A model generated the notes under the pieces. The model saw nothing but the letters and a program-made list of their open reading frames with translations. It did not search any database and was not told the origin of the DNA. The translations under genes were made by a program, and so were the position numbers. Source: Clostridia bacterium (GTDB lineage Bacteria > Bacillota > Clostridia > Christensenellales > Aristaeellaceae). From it: a DNA stretch of 39,351 bases. The stretch is taken from NCBI GenBank assembly GCA_017502305.1, contig JAFVVG010000012.1, positions 1 through 39,351 on the forward strand, given 5' to 3'. This document shows, piece after piece, positions 8,085 through 16,406 of this stretch. Each line of letters begins with the position of its first letter. Positions within the stretch are counted from its first letter, which is position 1.

Positions 8085-9569
8085 TTACAGCGGCAGGTTG
8101 CCGTGCTTCTTGGGCGGATTGCTGTCGCGCTTGGAGGACAGCATCTCCAGGGCGGCGATCACATACTTGCGGGTCTGAGCGGGATCGCACACATCGTCGA
8201 TCATGCCGGCACGGGCGGCGGCCACGCCGTCGGCCACGTTGGCGGCAAACTCGCTCTCCAGCTTGGCACGGGTCTCCAGGGCAGGCTCCTTGCCGGCCTT
8301 CAGTTCCTCGGTGTAGAGGACCTGCACAGCGGCTTCGGGGGTCAGGGCGGAGATCACAGCGCCGGGCCAGGCATAGGTCACGTCGGCGTTGGCCTTGCCG
8401 CCCATAGCGACGTAAGCCTGGCCGATGGCGTTGCCCACCACCACGCTCACCTTGGCAGTGGTGGCTTCAGCATAAGCATAGAGCAGCTGGGCAGCGGCGA
8501 TCATGGTCGCGGCCTGCTCTTCCACAGCGGGAACAGCGATACCCTTGGAGTTGATCAGGCTCACCACCGGCAGGCTGTAGCAGTCGCACAGGCGGATGAA
8601 GCGGGCAGCCTTGGCAGCGGCGGCAGGGGTCAGCATGCCGTCGTTCTCCTTGGCGTTGCCGCACACCAGACCAACGCTGCGGCCGCCGATGCGGCACAGG
8701 GCCACGCGGATTTCCTTGCCCCACTCCTTGTAGAGCTCGACAACCTTGCCGGCGTCAGCCATGGCGGTCATCAGGGCATCGGAATCCTCAGCGTCCAGCT
8801 GGGGCAGAATGCGGTTCATGTCGTCGGTATCGACGATGGCGGCGTCCTCAGCGTTGCAGCTGGGCAGCAGATCCAGCACGTCGATGGCCAGGGCGATGGC
8901 AGCGTCCTCGTCCTCGGCAGTCAGGGCCACGCCGCCCTGCTTGGCCATGGCGTCAGCGCCGCCCACAGCCTTGGCGTCAAAAGTCTTGCCGGTCATGGCG
9001 CTCATAACCTGGGGGCCATACACCATCAGCTGACCAACCTTGCCGGCCTCGATGCTCACATCAGCCAGCTGGGCGATCAGCGCAGCGCCGCCCACCACGG
9101 GGCCCATCACCAGGGCGATCATGGGGCATACGCCGCTCATTTTGGCCATCTTGGCATAGATGCAGGCATAGGCGTTCATCGCGGCGGCACCCTCGTCCAC
9201 ACGGACGCCGGCGCTGTCGCACAGGGCAATCACGGGCGCGCCGGTCTTCTGGGCCAGATCCAGCACCTTGCAGATCTTCTTGGCCTGCATCTCGCCCATG
9301 GCGCCGCCGTGCACGGTGAAATCCTGCGCAAACAGGTACACCGGGCGGTCCTGCACCGTGCCGTAGCCGGTGATCACGCCTGCATAATCGTCGTTCTTGG
9401 AAACCAGCGCATCCAGCTCCACAAAGCTGCCAGCATCCAGCAGCTTGCCCACCCGTTCACGGGCGGTGAGCTTGCCGGCGGCACGCTGCTTGGCAATGCG
9501 CTCCGCATCACCCTGCAGGATGGCCTGCTTCTTGGCAAGCACCTGCTTGAGGTCCTGTGTGCTAACCAT
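8085..9569 (-). CDS. mmdA: Acyl-CoA carboxyltransferase (methylmalonyl-CoA decarboxylase alpha / 12S type)
   Basis: About 494 residues of the acyl-CoA carboxylase beta/12S transcarboxylase family, two crotonase-like halves. Visible are the N-terminal KLTARERVGKLLDAGSF motif, oxyanion-type glycines in GPVVGGAALIA and GNAIGQAYVAMGG, and the C-terminal NPPKKHGNLPL tail shared by MmdA and propionyl-CoA carboxylase beta. It should move carboxyl between an acyl-CoA (methylmalonyl-, malonyl- or glutaconyl-CoA) and biotin. Methylmalonyl-CoA is the best guess from family resemblance. The ATG at 9569 follows GGAGGG by nine bases; an in-frame TTG at 9575 is possible. It is the first gene of the operon. 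The 147 bases upstream hold a small hairpin (about 9599-9616) and no convincing promoter. Confidence 0.87.
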   Translation of the reverse strand: MVSTQDLKQVLAKKQAILQGDAERIAKQRAAGKLTARERVGKLLDAGSFVELDALVSKNDDYAGVITGYGTVQDRPVYLFAQDFTVHGGAMGEMQAKKICKVLDLAQKTGAPVIALCDSAGVRVDEGAAAMNAYACIYAKMAKMSGVCPMIALVMGPVVGGAALIAQLADVSIEAGKVGQLMVYGPQVMSAMTGKTFDAKAVGGADAMAKQGGVALTAEDEDAAIALAIDVLDLLPSCNAEDAAIVDTDDMNRILPQLDAEDSDALMTAMADAGKVVELYKEWGKEIRVALCRIGGRSVGLVCGNAKENDGMLTPAAAAKAARFIRLCDCYSLPVVSLINSKGIAVPAVEEQAATMIAAAQLLYAYAEATTAKVSVVVGNAIGQAYVAMGGKANADVTYAWPGAVISALTPEAAVQVLYTEELKAGKEPALETRAKLESEFAANVADGVAAARAGMIDDVCDPAQTRKYVIAALEMLSSKRDSNPPKKHGNLPL

Positions 9570-9718
9570 GTCCAATCTCCCTCCATGTTTACATAACCTG
9601 CCCTTGCGGACAGGAAAAAGTAAAGTGGTTCAATTTTGTCCCGATTTCTCTTATTCTTCATAACCCTCCTATTTCCTGCCTGTTTCTAAAATTTTGTCAG
9701 AGACTTAACAATTGGTAA

Positions 9719-9762
9719 CAAAAAAAAAGAAGCGCTCCCGTTCTTCTCCACGGAAGCGCTTC
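9719..9762 (-). terminator. Rho-independent terminator of the 2H phosphoesterase gene
   Basis: A 13-bp inverted repeat (GAAGCGCTCCCGT paired with ACGGAAGCGCTTC, one mismatch) is followed on the minus strand by a run of about ten T. It begins six bases after the stop codon of the minus-strand gene ending at 9768. Confidence 0.92.
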
Positions 9763-9767
9763 ATTCG

Positions 9768-10283
9768 TCACCTGTTTCCGGTCAGTTCCAGCCGCAGAAT
9801 CTCCCTCGTAGGCCAGAAGGCACACAAATGCAGCCGGTCGATTCTTGCTCTGATGGGTACAAAATGTTTCATCAGCACGGGTACCGCCCGGCCAATGATC
9901 TCCGGCTCATCGATCAGCATGGTGGTGTGGGGCAGCCAAGGGTAGCCGTTCACCACCCTCTGCCCGCAGGCCGCCTGCAGGGCCACCAGTCCACTTGTCA
10001 GGTCAGGGGCCGCCACCAGCACCCTGCCGCCGGGCAGGATGCCCGCATGGCGGAGATCCACCTGCACCGGGCCGTATTCCGCCGCGATGCGTCTGGTCAT
10101 CTCAACGGCATCGGCTTCCTTCTCCAGGGGAAAAGAAGCCAGGCTGATGTGCATGGGCAGGGGATGTGTCTGCGTGCCGGTAAAGCCTGCCTCCCGCACC
10201 GCGTTGTACCACTTCAGGATCCGTTCCTGGTCCTCCTCGCAGTAATCCGCCATCAGCGTCAAAAACTGCTCCGCCACGTCCAT
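9768..10283 (-). CDS. 2H phosphoesterase / 2'-5' RNA ligase-like protein
   Basis: A 171-residue protein of the LigT/ThpR two-histidine fold. The two catalytic H-x-T/S motifs are visible as HISLASF near residue 51 and HTTMLI near residue 119, an appropriate spacing. Family members hydrolyse 2',3'-cyclic phosphates or related 2'-5' linkages; the actual substrate is unknown. The open frame extends upstream to 10364, but that region contains the gene's own promoter (10299-10327) and the glmM terminator. The ATG at 10283 with AAAGGAGTG in front is therefore the real start. It is monocistronic, between its promoter and terminator. Confidence 0.75.
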   Translation of the reverse strand: MDVAEQFLTLMADYCEEDQERILKWYNAVREAGFTGTQTHPLPMHISLASFPLEKEADAVEMTRRIAAEYGPVQVDLRHAGILPGGRVLVAAPDLTSGLVALQAACGQRVVNGYPWLPHTTMLIDEPEIIGRAVPVLMKHFVPIRARIDRLHLCAFWPTREILRLELTGNR

Positions 10284-10298
10284 CACTCCTTTTCGCCG

Positions 10299-10327
10299 AT
10301 GATAGCACTCCCCCACTATCCTGTCAA
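10299..10327 (-). promoter_or_regulatory. Sigma-A-type promoter of the 2H phosphoesterase gene
   Basis: Minus-strand TTGACA (10327-10322) and TATCAT (10304-10299) are separated by exactly 17 bases. Transcription should start near 10292, only about nine bases before the ATG at 10283, so the message would begin almost at its Shine-Dalgarno sequence. Confidence 0.8.
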
Positions 10328-10333
10328 GGCACA

Positions 10334-10359
10334 GAAAAGGGGGATGCAGCGCATCCCCC
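10334..10359 (-). terminator. glmM terminator
   Basis: On the minus strand GGGGGATGC, a three-base loop and GCATCCCCC form a perfect 9-bp GC-rich stem followed by TTTTC. It lies nine bases after the glmM stop and just upstream of the next promoter. Confidence 0.93.
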
Positions 10360-10367
10360 ATCATGCT

Positions 10368-11720
10368 TTACTTGTTCAGCTTCTTCTCGATCAGCTTGGC
10401 CAGGTCGTATACATCCTGATCCATTTCCTTCTGATCGGGGCCCTCGATCATCACACGGACCAGAGGCTCGGTGCCGCTGGCACGTACCAGGAGGCGGCCA
10501 CGGCCTTCATACTTCTTGTCCAGGGCCTTGATAGCCTCGACGATCTCCTCGTCCTTGTCGTAATCATACTTGCAGGCGTCGGTAACGTGGGCAGCATAGA
10601 GGCTCTGGGGCAGCATGGTCATGATCTTGGCCAGGCGGCTGAGGCTCTTCTTGCTCTCCACCATCACGGTGAGCAGCTGCAGGGCAGTGATCAGGCCGTC
10701 GCCGGTGGTATTGTGGTCCAGGAAGATCACGTGGCCGCTCTGCTCGCCGCCCAGGCAATAGCCGTTCTGCAGCATGTTTTCCAGCACATAGCGGTCGCCC
10801 ACCTTGGTCTTTTCGTTGTTGATGCCCAGCTCCTTCAGCGCCAGGTCAAGGCCCATGTTGCTCATCACGGTGGTGACGAGGGTATTGCCTCGCAGGCGGC
10901 CCTGCTGCTTGAGGTGGTTGGCGCAGATGCACATCACCTGGTCGCCGTTGATAATCTGGCCCCGCTCGTCCACAGCCATCAGGCGGTCAGCGTCGCCGTC
11001 AAAGGCCAGGCCGATATCGGCGCCCAGCTCCCGCACCAGCTCGCACAGGCGTTCGGGGTGGGTGGAGCCGCAGTTGTCATTGATGTTGGTGCCGTCGGGC
11101 TCGTGATAGTATGCGGAAACCGTGGCGCCCAATTCCTGCAGCACAGTGGGAGCCACCTGATAGCTGGCGCCCTGGGCGCAGTCCACCACGATGTGCAGGC
11201 CATCGAACCTGGCGCCGGTGGTTTCCTTGGCAAAGTCGATGTAGCGGCGCTGGGCGTTGCGCTGGAACACAGGGCGGCCCACCTGGTCGCCGATGGGCAG
11301 CTGATATCCCTTGGGCAGGCCGTTGCGGATGATCTCCTCCATCTCGTCTTCCACGGCGTCGGGCAGCTTGTAGCCGTTGCTGTTGAAGAACTTGATGCCG
11401 TTGTATTCCACGGTGTTGTGGCTGGCGGAAATCACCACGCCGGCGTCCGCCTGATAATAGCGGGTCAGATAAGCGATGGCGGGGGTAGGCAGCACGCCCA
11501 CCTGCACGGCACGGCCGCCCATGGAACAGATGCCGGCCACCAGGGCAGCTTCCAGCATTTCACCGCTGATGCGGGTGTCACGGCCCACCAGAATCGTGGG
11601 GCGGTGCACATTGCTGGCCAGCACATACGCGCCGGCCTGGCCCAGCTCGAACGCCAGATCGCAGGTCAGATCCTGGTTCGCCACGCCGCGAACGCCATCG
11701 GTACCAAACAGTCTCGCCAT
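10368..11720 (-). CDS. glmM: Phosphoglucosamine mutase
   Basis: A 450-residue alpha-D-phosphohexomutase that turns glucosamine 6-phosphate into glucosamine 1-phosphate for UDP-GlcNAc and peptidoglycan. The four family signatures are in order. The N terminus begins MARLFGTDGVRG. The phosphoserine loop is ISASHNTVEYNG (near residue 100). The magnesium loop is DGDADRLMAVDE (near residue 240). The C-terminal phosphate-binding loop is RASGTEPLVRVMIEG. The length fits GlmM. A GGAGGG ribosome site and its own promoter precede it, and a strong terminator follows, so it appears to be a single-gene unit here rather than joined to cdaA/cdaR as in many Firmicutes. Confidence 0.97.
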   Translation of the reverse strand: MARLFGTDGVRGVANQDLTCDLAFELGQAGAYVLASNVHRPTILVGRDTRISGEMLEAALVAGICSMGGRAVQVGVLPTPAIAYLTRYYQADAGVVISASHNTVEYNGIKFFNSNGYKLPDAVEDEMEEIIRNGLPKGYQLPIGDQVGRPVFQRNAQRRYIDFAKETTGARFDGLHIVVDCAQGASYQVAPTVLQELGATVSAYYHEPDGTNINDNCGSTHPERLCELVRELGADIGLAFDGDADRLMAVDERGQIINGDQVMCICANHLKQQGRLRGNTLVTTVMSNMGLDLALKELGINNEKTKVGDRYVLENMLQNGYCLGGEQSGHVIFLDHNTTGDGLITALQLLTVMVESKKSLSRLAKIMTMLPQSLYAAHVTDACKYDYDKDEEIVEAIKALDKKYEGRGRLLVRASGTEPLVRVMIEGPDQKEMDQDVYDLAKLIEKKLNK

Positions 11721-11757
11721 AAATGACCCTCCAATAGATAATCAATTTCCTTAGAAT

Positions 11758-11786
11758 AGTATACCCCATCCGCTGTTAAAATGCAA
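11758..11786 (-). promoter_or_regulatory. glmM promoter
   Basis: Minus-strand TTGCAT (11786-11781) and TATACT (11763-11758) with a 17-base spacer, placing the start of transcription near 11751 and giving a leader of about 30 bases. No glmS-type ribozyme or other structured leader fits in this space. Confidence 0.75.
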
Positions 11787-11816
11787 GCAAAAACAAAACA
11801 ATATAATACAATTCCG

Positions 11817-13010
11817 TCAGAACCGGCGAAACATCACGTTCACGCTGTCCTGTCCCATACCCGCCTTCTCATAGAAGACCCGGTTGTCCTCGATGGAGAT
11901 CAGCTGCGTCACATGAATGCCACGCTTCTTCAACTCCTCCTCCAGATGCGCCAGCAGCGTCTTGCCCACACCCTTGCGCTTCCACTCGGGCCGGACGAAA
12001 AGCTCGCTCACGAAGAAGAAATCCTCATCAGCGTAGGGATCCACAAACCCCAGCGCGCCGCCGATGATCTCCCCTTCCCTCACCGCCGCCATACCCATGG
12101 CCTGCCAGCCAGAGAGAATAGCATTCACCCGGGTCTTTGCCTTTTCCTCGCTCCAGTTCTCATTCCACGGAGCCTCAGAGTAAGCCGCCATCATCGCCCG
12201 GGCCAGGGAGGGAACATCTTTGTGTTCCGCCACCCGGTATGTCACAGGCGCCTCCCGCACGATCTCCGCCACCTGATAGGTTCCTTCCTGCCGATACCCC
12301 AATTTCTCCGCGATATGAGCCGAAACCTCGTTGGCCGCGTCCCAAGTGGCGATAAGCCCCCGCTGGTGAGCCATCAGGATCAGCTTCGCCGCCGCCAGGG
12401 TGGCGTATCCCCTGCCCTGCATATCGTCACGGGTCTGGAGCTGAATCTCAACGCCGCCTGGATAGCTCACATAGGAGCTGGCCCCGGCCACCGCTTCGCC
12501 CTCCACCACAAGCAGCACGCCCAAGCCTCGCTTGGCATAGTCTTCATCGGTGAACAGGCTCACAAAATCCCGGCTCCACTCGTTTTGACGGCACCAGGCG
12601 ATCCACTCGCCCTCAATGGGCTGGAATTCCGCATTCTCCGGCATGGCTTTCAGCAGTTCTCTGAGGTGCCCATCCTCCGGCTGCGCTTCGTGGTCATAAG
12701 CAATGCGCGTTTCCAGCTGCACCGGAGCAATGCTTCGCAGCACGTCCATCCACGCATCCCTGGCATAAATCAGCCAGCCCTCATAGCTGCCCATGGCACG
12801 GCGAAGGATGTGCTTCGCCTCCGGCCCGGGCTCGCCGCCGCAATAGAGAAAATCCCCGACCGCCGCCACGCCGCAGCGGGGCCGCACCGGGGAATCCACC
12901 ATCACGCGGCCCTGCCCGGAAAGCGCCGCCAGCACCATGCTGCGCGCCCCGGGCATTCCCTCAAACAGCGCCATCGCGCGCTGATCTTGGGTCAACATTC
13001 CCGCCTGCAT
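11817..13010 (-). CDS. Two-domain GNAT-family acetyltransferase
   Basis: A 397-residue protein with two GNAT modules. The N-terminal two thirds resemble the GNAT_acetyltran (PF12746) type and include an acetyl-CoA-loop-like DDMQGRGYATLAA near residue 200. The last 150 residues are an ordinary Acetyltransf_1 domain with RPEWKRKGVGKTLL and the terminal ...NRVFYEKAGM strand. The acceptor substrate is unknown. Its ATG overlaps the dnaX stop by one base (TAATG), with GGAGG ten bases upstream, so it is translated with dnaX. After its stop there is a T-rich stretch but no clear hairpin terminator. Confidence 0.8.
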   Translation of the reverse strand: MQAGMLTQDQRAMALFEGMPGARSMVLAALSGQGRVMVDSPVRPRCGVAAVGDFLYCGGEPGPEAKHILRRAMGSYEGWLIYARDAWMDVLRSIAPVQLETRIAYDHEAQPEDGHLRELLKAMPENAEFQPIEGEWIAWCRQNEWSRDFVSLFTDEDYAKRGLGVLLVVEGEAVAGASSYVSYPGGVEIQLQTRDDMQGRGYATLAAAKLILMAHQRGLIATWDAANEVSAHIAEKLGYRQEGTYQVAEIVREAPVTYRVAEHKDVPSLARAMMAAYSEAPWNENWSEEKAKTRVNAILSGWQAMGMAAVREGEIIGGALGFVDPYADEDFFFVSELFVRPEWKRKGVGKTLLAHLEEELKKRGIHVTQLISIEDNRVFYEKAGMGQDSVNVMFRRF

Positions 13011-14626
13011 TATTTGATATCCTCCTGGATCATGAAGTTTTCTTTCCCAAAGGTTTCCCCCAGGCTCTTGAGCAGGCTCTCCTCAGAAGAGTCCGCCGGC
13101 TGTGCAGCCTGGCCGGGCAGCACCGCCTCAAAGCGGCTCTCCACGCCCGCGGCCACCGTCAGCGCCTGGGCGATGACGCTGCGCTTGTCTTCCTTGTTCA
13201 GGGCATTGACGAAGAAATCCTGCCCCATAGGACCTTCCCAGCGGTAGAGGGTGCCGTCGCAGCCCACATAGCGGCCCATGGTCAGCATGCTGTATACGCC
13301 GGAGGCCGTCTTTTTCAGGGTGTTCATGGCTTCCTTCCAGGTATCGTCGCTGCTTCGGCCCGTGGGCGTCAGCACCACCTGGCGGGGAGCCTCCGGCTTG
13401 CTTTCGGCCTTGGGGGCAACCTTCACAGCCTTGGCGGGAGCCGCCGCCACCACGCCGTTTTTAATCTTCTCCGTCAGGTCGTTTACCTGCTTTTCCAGTT
13501 CGGCAATTCTGTCCTGCAGGGCGGTGGTATCCACCTCCGATGTGCGCAGGCAGGCCTTCAAAGCGGCGTTCTCCAGGGCGATCCTGGGCGAAGACGCCCA
13601 TCTCAGCTCAGTTTCCACCGCCATAAACAGTTCCATCATTTTCATCAGGCGGCTCTCGGTGAAACCTTCCGCCTGTTCCACATATTCCGCCGCGTCCTCC
13701 CGGGTCAGGTCCAGCAGCGCCGCCAGATCATCGCCGCAGCACTTGGCCATCAGCAGCGCCCGCAGGTGCTGGGAAACGTCCTTGGCAAACACCATAGGCT
13801 CACGGCCACCACGCATAAGCTCGTCAATCAGCCCCATCAGCTGGGCTGCGTCCTCCGCCTCCAGGGCGTCGGCAAAGCGGAAGAGAAATCCCTTGTCGCT
13901 GGTACCAAGCACGCTGCGCACCAGTTCCTCATCCACGTCGCTGCGGTAGCCCAGGCACATGTCAAGGATGGACAAAGCGTCTCGCATGCCGCCTTCGGCA
14001 GCCCGGGCGATCAGGTTCAGGGCGCTCTCGGTGGCCGTGGCGCCGGCGCCCTCCACCGCCTGGCGCAGCCGCCCGGCGATCTGCCCGGCAGGAATGCGGC
14101 CAAAGTCGAACCGCTGGCAGCGGCTGAGGATGGTGGCAGGCAGCTTCTGGGGCTCGGTGGTGGCCAGGATGAACACCACGTGGGCCGGGGGCTCCTCCAG
14201 GGTCTTCAGCAGGGCGTTGAAGGCGGAGGCGCTGAGCATATGCACCTCGTCGATGATATACACTTTATACTTGCCCTGCTGGGGCGGATACTTCACCGTC
14301 TCCCGCAGGTCGCGGATCTCATCCACGCCGTTGTTGGAGGCGGCGTCGATCTCCATTACGTCCAGGCTTTCGTCGGCCAGGAGCCGGCGGCAGCTCTCGC
14401 ACACGCCGCAGGGATCGCCGTTTTTGGGGTTCTCGCAGTTGATGGCCCGGGACATGATCTTGGCCGTGGAGGTTTTGCCGGTGCCGCGGCTGCCGCAGAA
14501 AAGATACGCATGCGCAATACGCCCCGTGGTGATCTGGTTACGCAGCGTGGCAACGATGGCCTCCTGCGCCACCATGGAAGAGAAATCCACCGGCCGCCAT
14601 TGGCGGTAAAGGGCCTGATAAGCCAT
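13010..14626 (-). CDS. dnaX: DNA polymerase III subunit gamma/tau
   Basis: A 538-residue clamp-loader ATPase that loads the sliding clamp and organises the replisome. Motifs in order are the start MAYQALYRQWRP, Walker A GSRGTGKTSTAK (near residue 46), a four-cysteine zinc module (CENPKNGDPCGVCESC), Walker B with IIDEVHML, and the SRC sensor in ILSRCQRFDF. A coiled-coil segment near residue 370 (LQDRIAELEKQVNDL) and a C-terminal tau-like domain follow. It starts one base after the comEA-like stop with GGAGGAA in front. No clear A-rich slippery heptamer with a stem-loop was found, so separate gamma production by frameshifting is not supported. Confidence 0.97.
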   Translation of the reverse strand: MAYQALYRQWRPVDFSSMVAQEAIVATLRNQITTGRIAHAYLFCGSRGTGKTSTAKIMSRAINCENPKNGDPCGVCESCRRLLADESLDVMEIDAASNNGVDEIRDLRETVKYPPQQGKYKVYIIDEVHMLSASAFNALLKTLEEPPAHVVFILATTEPQKLPATILSRCQRFDFGRIPAGQIAGRLRQAVEGAGATATESALNLIARAAEGGMRDALSILDMCLGYRSDVDEELVRSVLGTSDKGFLFRFADALEAEDAAQLMGLIDELMRGGREPMVFAKDVSQHLRALLMAKCCGDDLAALLDLTREDAAEYVEQAEGFTESRLMKMMELFMAVETELRWASSPRIALENAALKACLRTSEVDTTALQDRIAELEKQVNDLTEKIKNGVVAAAPAKAVKVAPKAESKPEAPRQVVLTPTGRSSDDTWKEAMNTLKKTASGVYSMLTMGRYVGCDGTLYRWEGPMGQDFFVNALNKEDKRSVIAQALTVAAGVESRFEAVLPGQAAQPADSSEESLLKSLGETFGKENFMIQEDIK

Positions 14627-14627
14627 G

Positions 14628-14999
14628 TTATTCCTCCGTCAAGTCCAGCATATCCCGCATCGCTTCAAGTTTCTTTTCGCCGATCCCGGGCACCTGCATC
14701 AGGTCCTCCGGGTAAAAGAAGGGGCCGTTCATCTCCCGCTCGGTCAGAATGGCCTCCGCCGTGGCAGGGCCGACGCCAGGGAGCAGCTGCAGCGCTTCTT
14801 CGTCAGCAATGTTCACCGGAACCGCCCCTATTTTCACCGGAACGGGCTGCGTCATCGCCGTCCTCCAGGTAGCGGGGTATGACGTTTGCTCCCGGGGCCT
14901 GACCCCGCTGAGCGCCGCGCCCGCCGCAAGGACGACGCAAGCCGCCAGGAGCAGCCACGCGAGCACGCTCCTGACGGCAAAAGTCTTCTGTTTCATCAC
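14628..14999 (-). CDS. ComEA-like helix-hairpin-helix protein
   Basis: A 123-residue protein with one N-terminal membrane helix (about residues 10-30) and a short linker. A C-terminal pair of helix-hairpin-helix units is marked by VNIADEEALQLLPGVGPATA and QVPGIGEKKLEAMR. This is the DNA-binding part of the competence receptor ComEA, which takes up double-stranded DNA at the cell surface. The SLBB domain found in full-length ComEA (about 200 residues) is missing. It overlaps cysS by four bases (ATGA) and lies one base from dnaX. No other competence gene is in this operon; a ComEC-like hydrolase at 18450-19601 is nearby but in a separate unit. Confidence 0.78.
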   Translation of the reverse strand: MMKQKTFAVRSVLAWLLLAACVVLAAGAALSGVRPREQTSYPATWRTAMTQPVPVKIGAVPVNIADEEALQLLPGVGPATAEAILTEREMNGPFFYPEDLMQVPGIGEKKLEAMRDMLDLTEE

Positions 15000-16402
15000 A
15001 CGCCCTTGCGGACTTTTTGACCCTCGCGGGAGTCCTCAAGGATATAGCCGGCGGCCTTGATGGCGTCACGCAGCTCGTCGGAGCGCTTCCAGTCCTTGTT
15101 CTTGCGGGCCTCGGCGCGCTCATCCACCATGCGCTGGATCTCCTCAGGCAGGGCGTCGTCTTCCTTCTGCAGGATGCCCAGCACGTCGCACAGGGCCTTC
15201 AGGGAGTTGAGGGCGGCTTCCACCGCAGCCTTGCTGCTCTCGGCATTCAAGGTCACGTTGGCTTCCTTCACCAGTTCGAAGATGGCGCCCAGGGCGTCGG
15301 CGGTGTTCAGGTCGTCGTCCATGGCGTTGTCGAAGCGCTGCTCGGCTTCCTTCACATGGGTCAGGAACTCCTGCTCGGCAGCGGACAACTCCTTCTCCTG
15401 CACAGAGCCCAGAAGGTGCTTCATGTTGTCGCGGGCAGTGTACAGGCGAGTCAGAGAGGCGTGAGCCGCGGCGATCTGGTCACGGCTGAAGTTGATGGGG
15501 CTGCGATAGTGGGCGCTGAGCATGAACAAACGCACGGCCTCCAGGTCATACTCCTTGGCGATGTCACGCACGGTGAAGAAGTTGCCCAGGGACTTGGACA
15601 TCTTCTGGTTGTCCACGTTGATGAAGCCGTTGTGCATCCAGTAGCGCACATAGGGCTTGCCGGTAGCACCCTCGGACTGGGCAATCTCGTTCTCGTGGTG
15701 GGGGAAGAGCAGGTCCTTGCCGCCGCAGTGAATGTCGAAGGTTTCGCCCAGATACTTCATAGACATGGCAGAGCACTCAATGTGCCAGCCGGGCCGTCCC
15801 ATGCCCCAGGGGGACTTCCATGCGGGCTCGCCGGGCTTCTGCGCCTTCCAGAGCACAAAGTCAGCCGGATCTTCCTTGTCGGTTTCCACGTTCAGGCGCT
15901 CGGAGGCACCCATCTCACGGTCTTCCACGCTCTGGCCGGAAAGCTTGCCATAACCGGGGAAAGCGCTGACCCGGTAGTACACGTCGCCGCTGGGCACAGC
16001 ATAGGCGTGGCCGTTGTCGATCAGCTTCTTCACCAGGCCAATGATCTCGCCGATATGCTCGGTGGCCTTGGGATGCACGGTGGCAGGGCGGATGCCCAGG
16101 GCACCGGCGTCCTTATAATACTCGGCGATAAACTTTTCGCCCAGCTCCTTTACGGTGATGCCTTCCTCGTTGGCGCGCTTGATCATTTTATCGTCGATAT
16201 CGGTGAAATTCTGCACGAAGGTCACGTCATAGCCCTCGCGCTCCAGCTGGCGACGCAGCACGTCGAAGGTGATAAAGGGACGGGCGTTGCCGATGTGGAA
16301 GAAGTTATACACCGTGGGGCCGCAGGCGTAAATGCCCACCTTGCCCTCGTGCAGGGGCTTGAACTCTTCCTTCTTGCGGGTCATGCTGTTGTAAATATGC
16401 AT
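14996..16402 (-). CDS. cysS: Cysteinyl-tRNA synthetase
   Basis: A 468-residue class I synthetase that charges tRNA-Cys. The HIGH motif is HIGNARPF in the context YACGPTVYNFFHIGNA, and the KMSKS motif is KMSKSLGN near residue 266. Zinc ligands are the Cys of YACGPT, the Cys of CGGKDLLFPHH and the His/Glu of HHENE. Length and order are normal. It follows cysE by four bases, with GGAGGTTT in front of the ATG, so cysteine synthesis and cysteine charging share one message. Both may be controlled by the leader at 17118-17280. Confidence 0.98.
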   Translation of the reverse strand: MHIYNSMTRKKEEFKPLHEGKVGIYACGPTVYNFFHIGNARPFITFDVLRRQLEREGYDVTFVQNFTDIDDKMIKRANEEGITVKELGEKFIAEYYKDAGALGIRPATVHPKATEHIGEIIGLVKKLIDNGHAYAVPSGDVYYRVSAFPGYGKLSGQSVEDREMGASERLNVETDKEDPADFVLWKAQKPGEPAWKSPWGMGRPGWHIECSAMSMKYLGETFDIHCGGKDLLFPHHENEIAQSEGATGKPYVRYWMHNGFINVDNQKMSKSLGNFFTVRDIAKEYDLEAVRLFMLSAHYRSPINFSRDQIAAAHASLTRLYTARDNMKHLLGSVQEKELSAAEQEFLTHVKEAEQRFDNAMDDDLNTADALGAIFELVKEANVTLNAESSKAAVEAALNSLKALCDVLGILQKEDDALPEEIQRMVDERAEARKNKDWKRSDELRDAIKAAGYILEDSREGQKVRKGV

Positions 16403-16406
16403 ATCA

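Noticed and set aside
9374..9661. A small minus-strand frame starting after GGAGGGTT just upstream of the CoA carboxyltransferase.
   Set aside because: It runs out of frame into the carboxyltransferase gene, its spacing to the ribosome site is poor, and it shows no amino-acid pattern suggesting a leader peptide.
4251..11726. Very long open frames antisense to the pump and glmM genes (over 400-600 codons each).
   Set aside because: They mirror the real genes, result from strong G/C bias at third codon positions, have low-complexity Gly/His/Val-rich products, and lack ribosome sites and recognisable domains.
13010..14626. Programmed frameshifting in dnaX.
   Set aside because: A-rich spots such as CTGAAAAAG and CCCAAAAAC do not give a proper X-XXY-YYZ heptamer in the right frame, and no stimulatory stem was seen.
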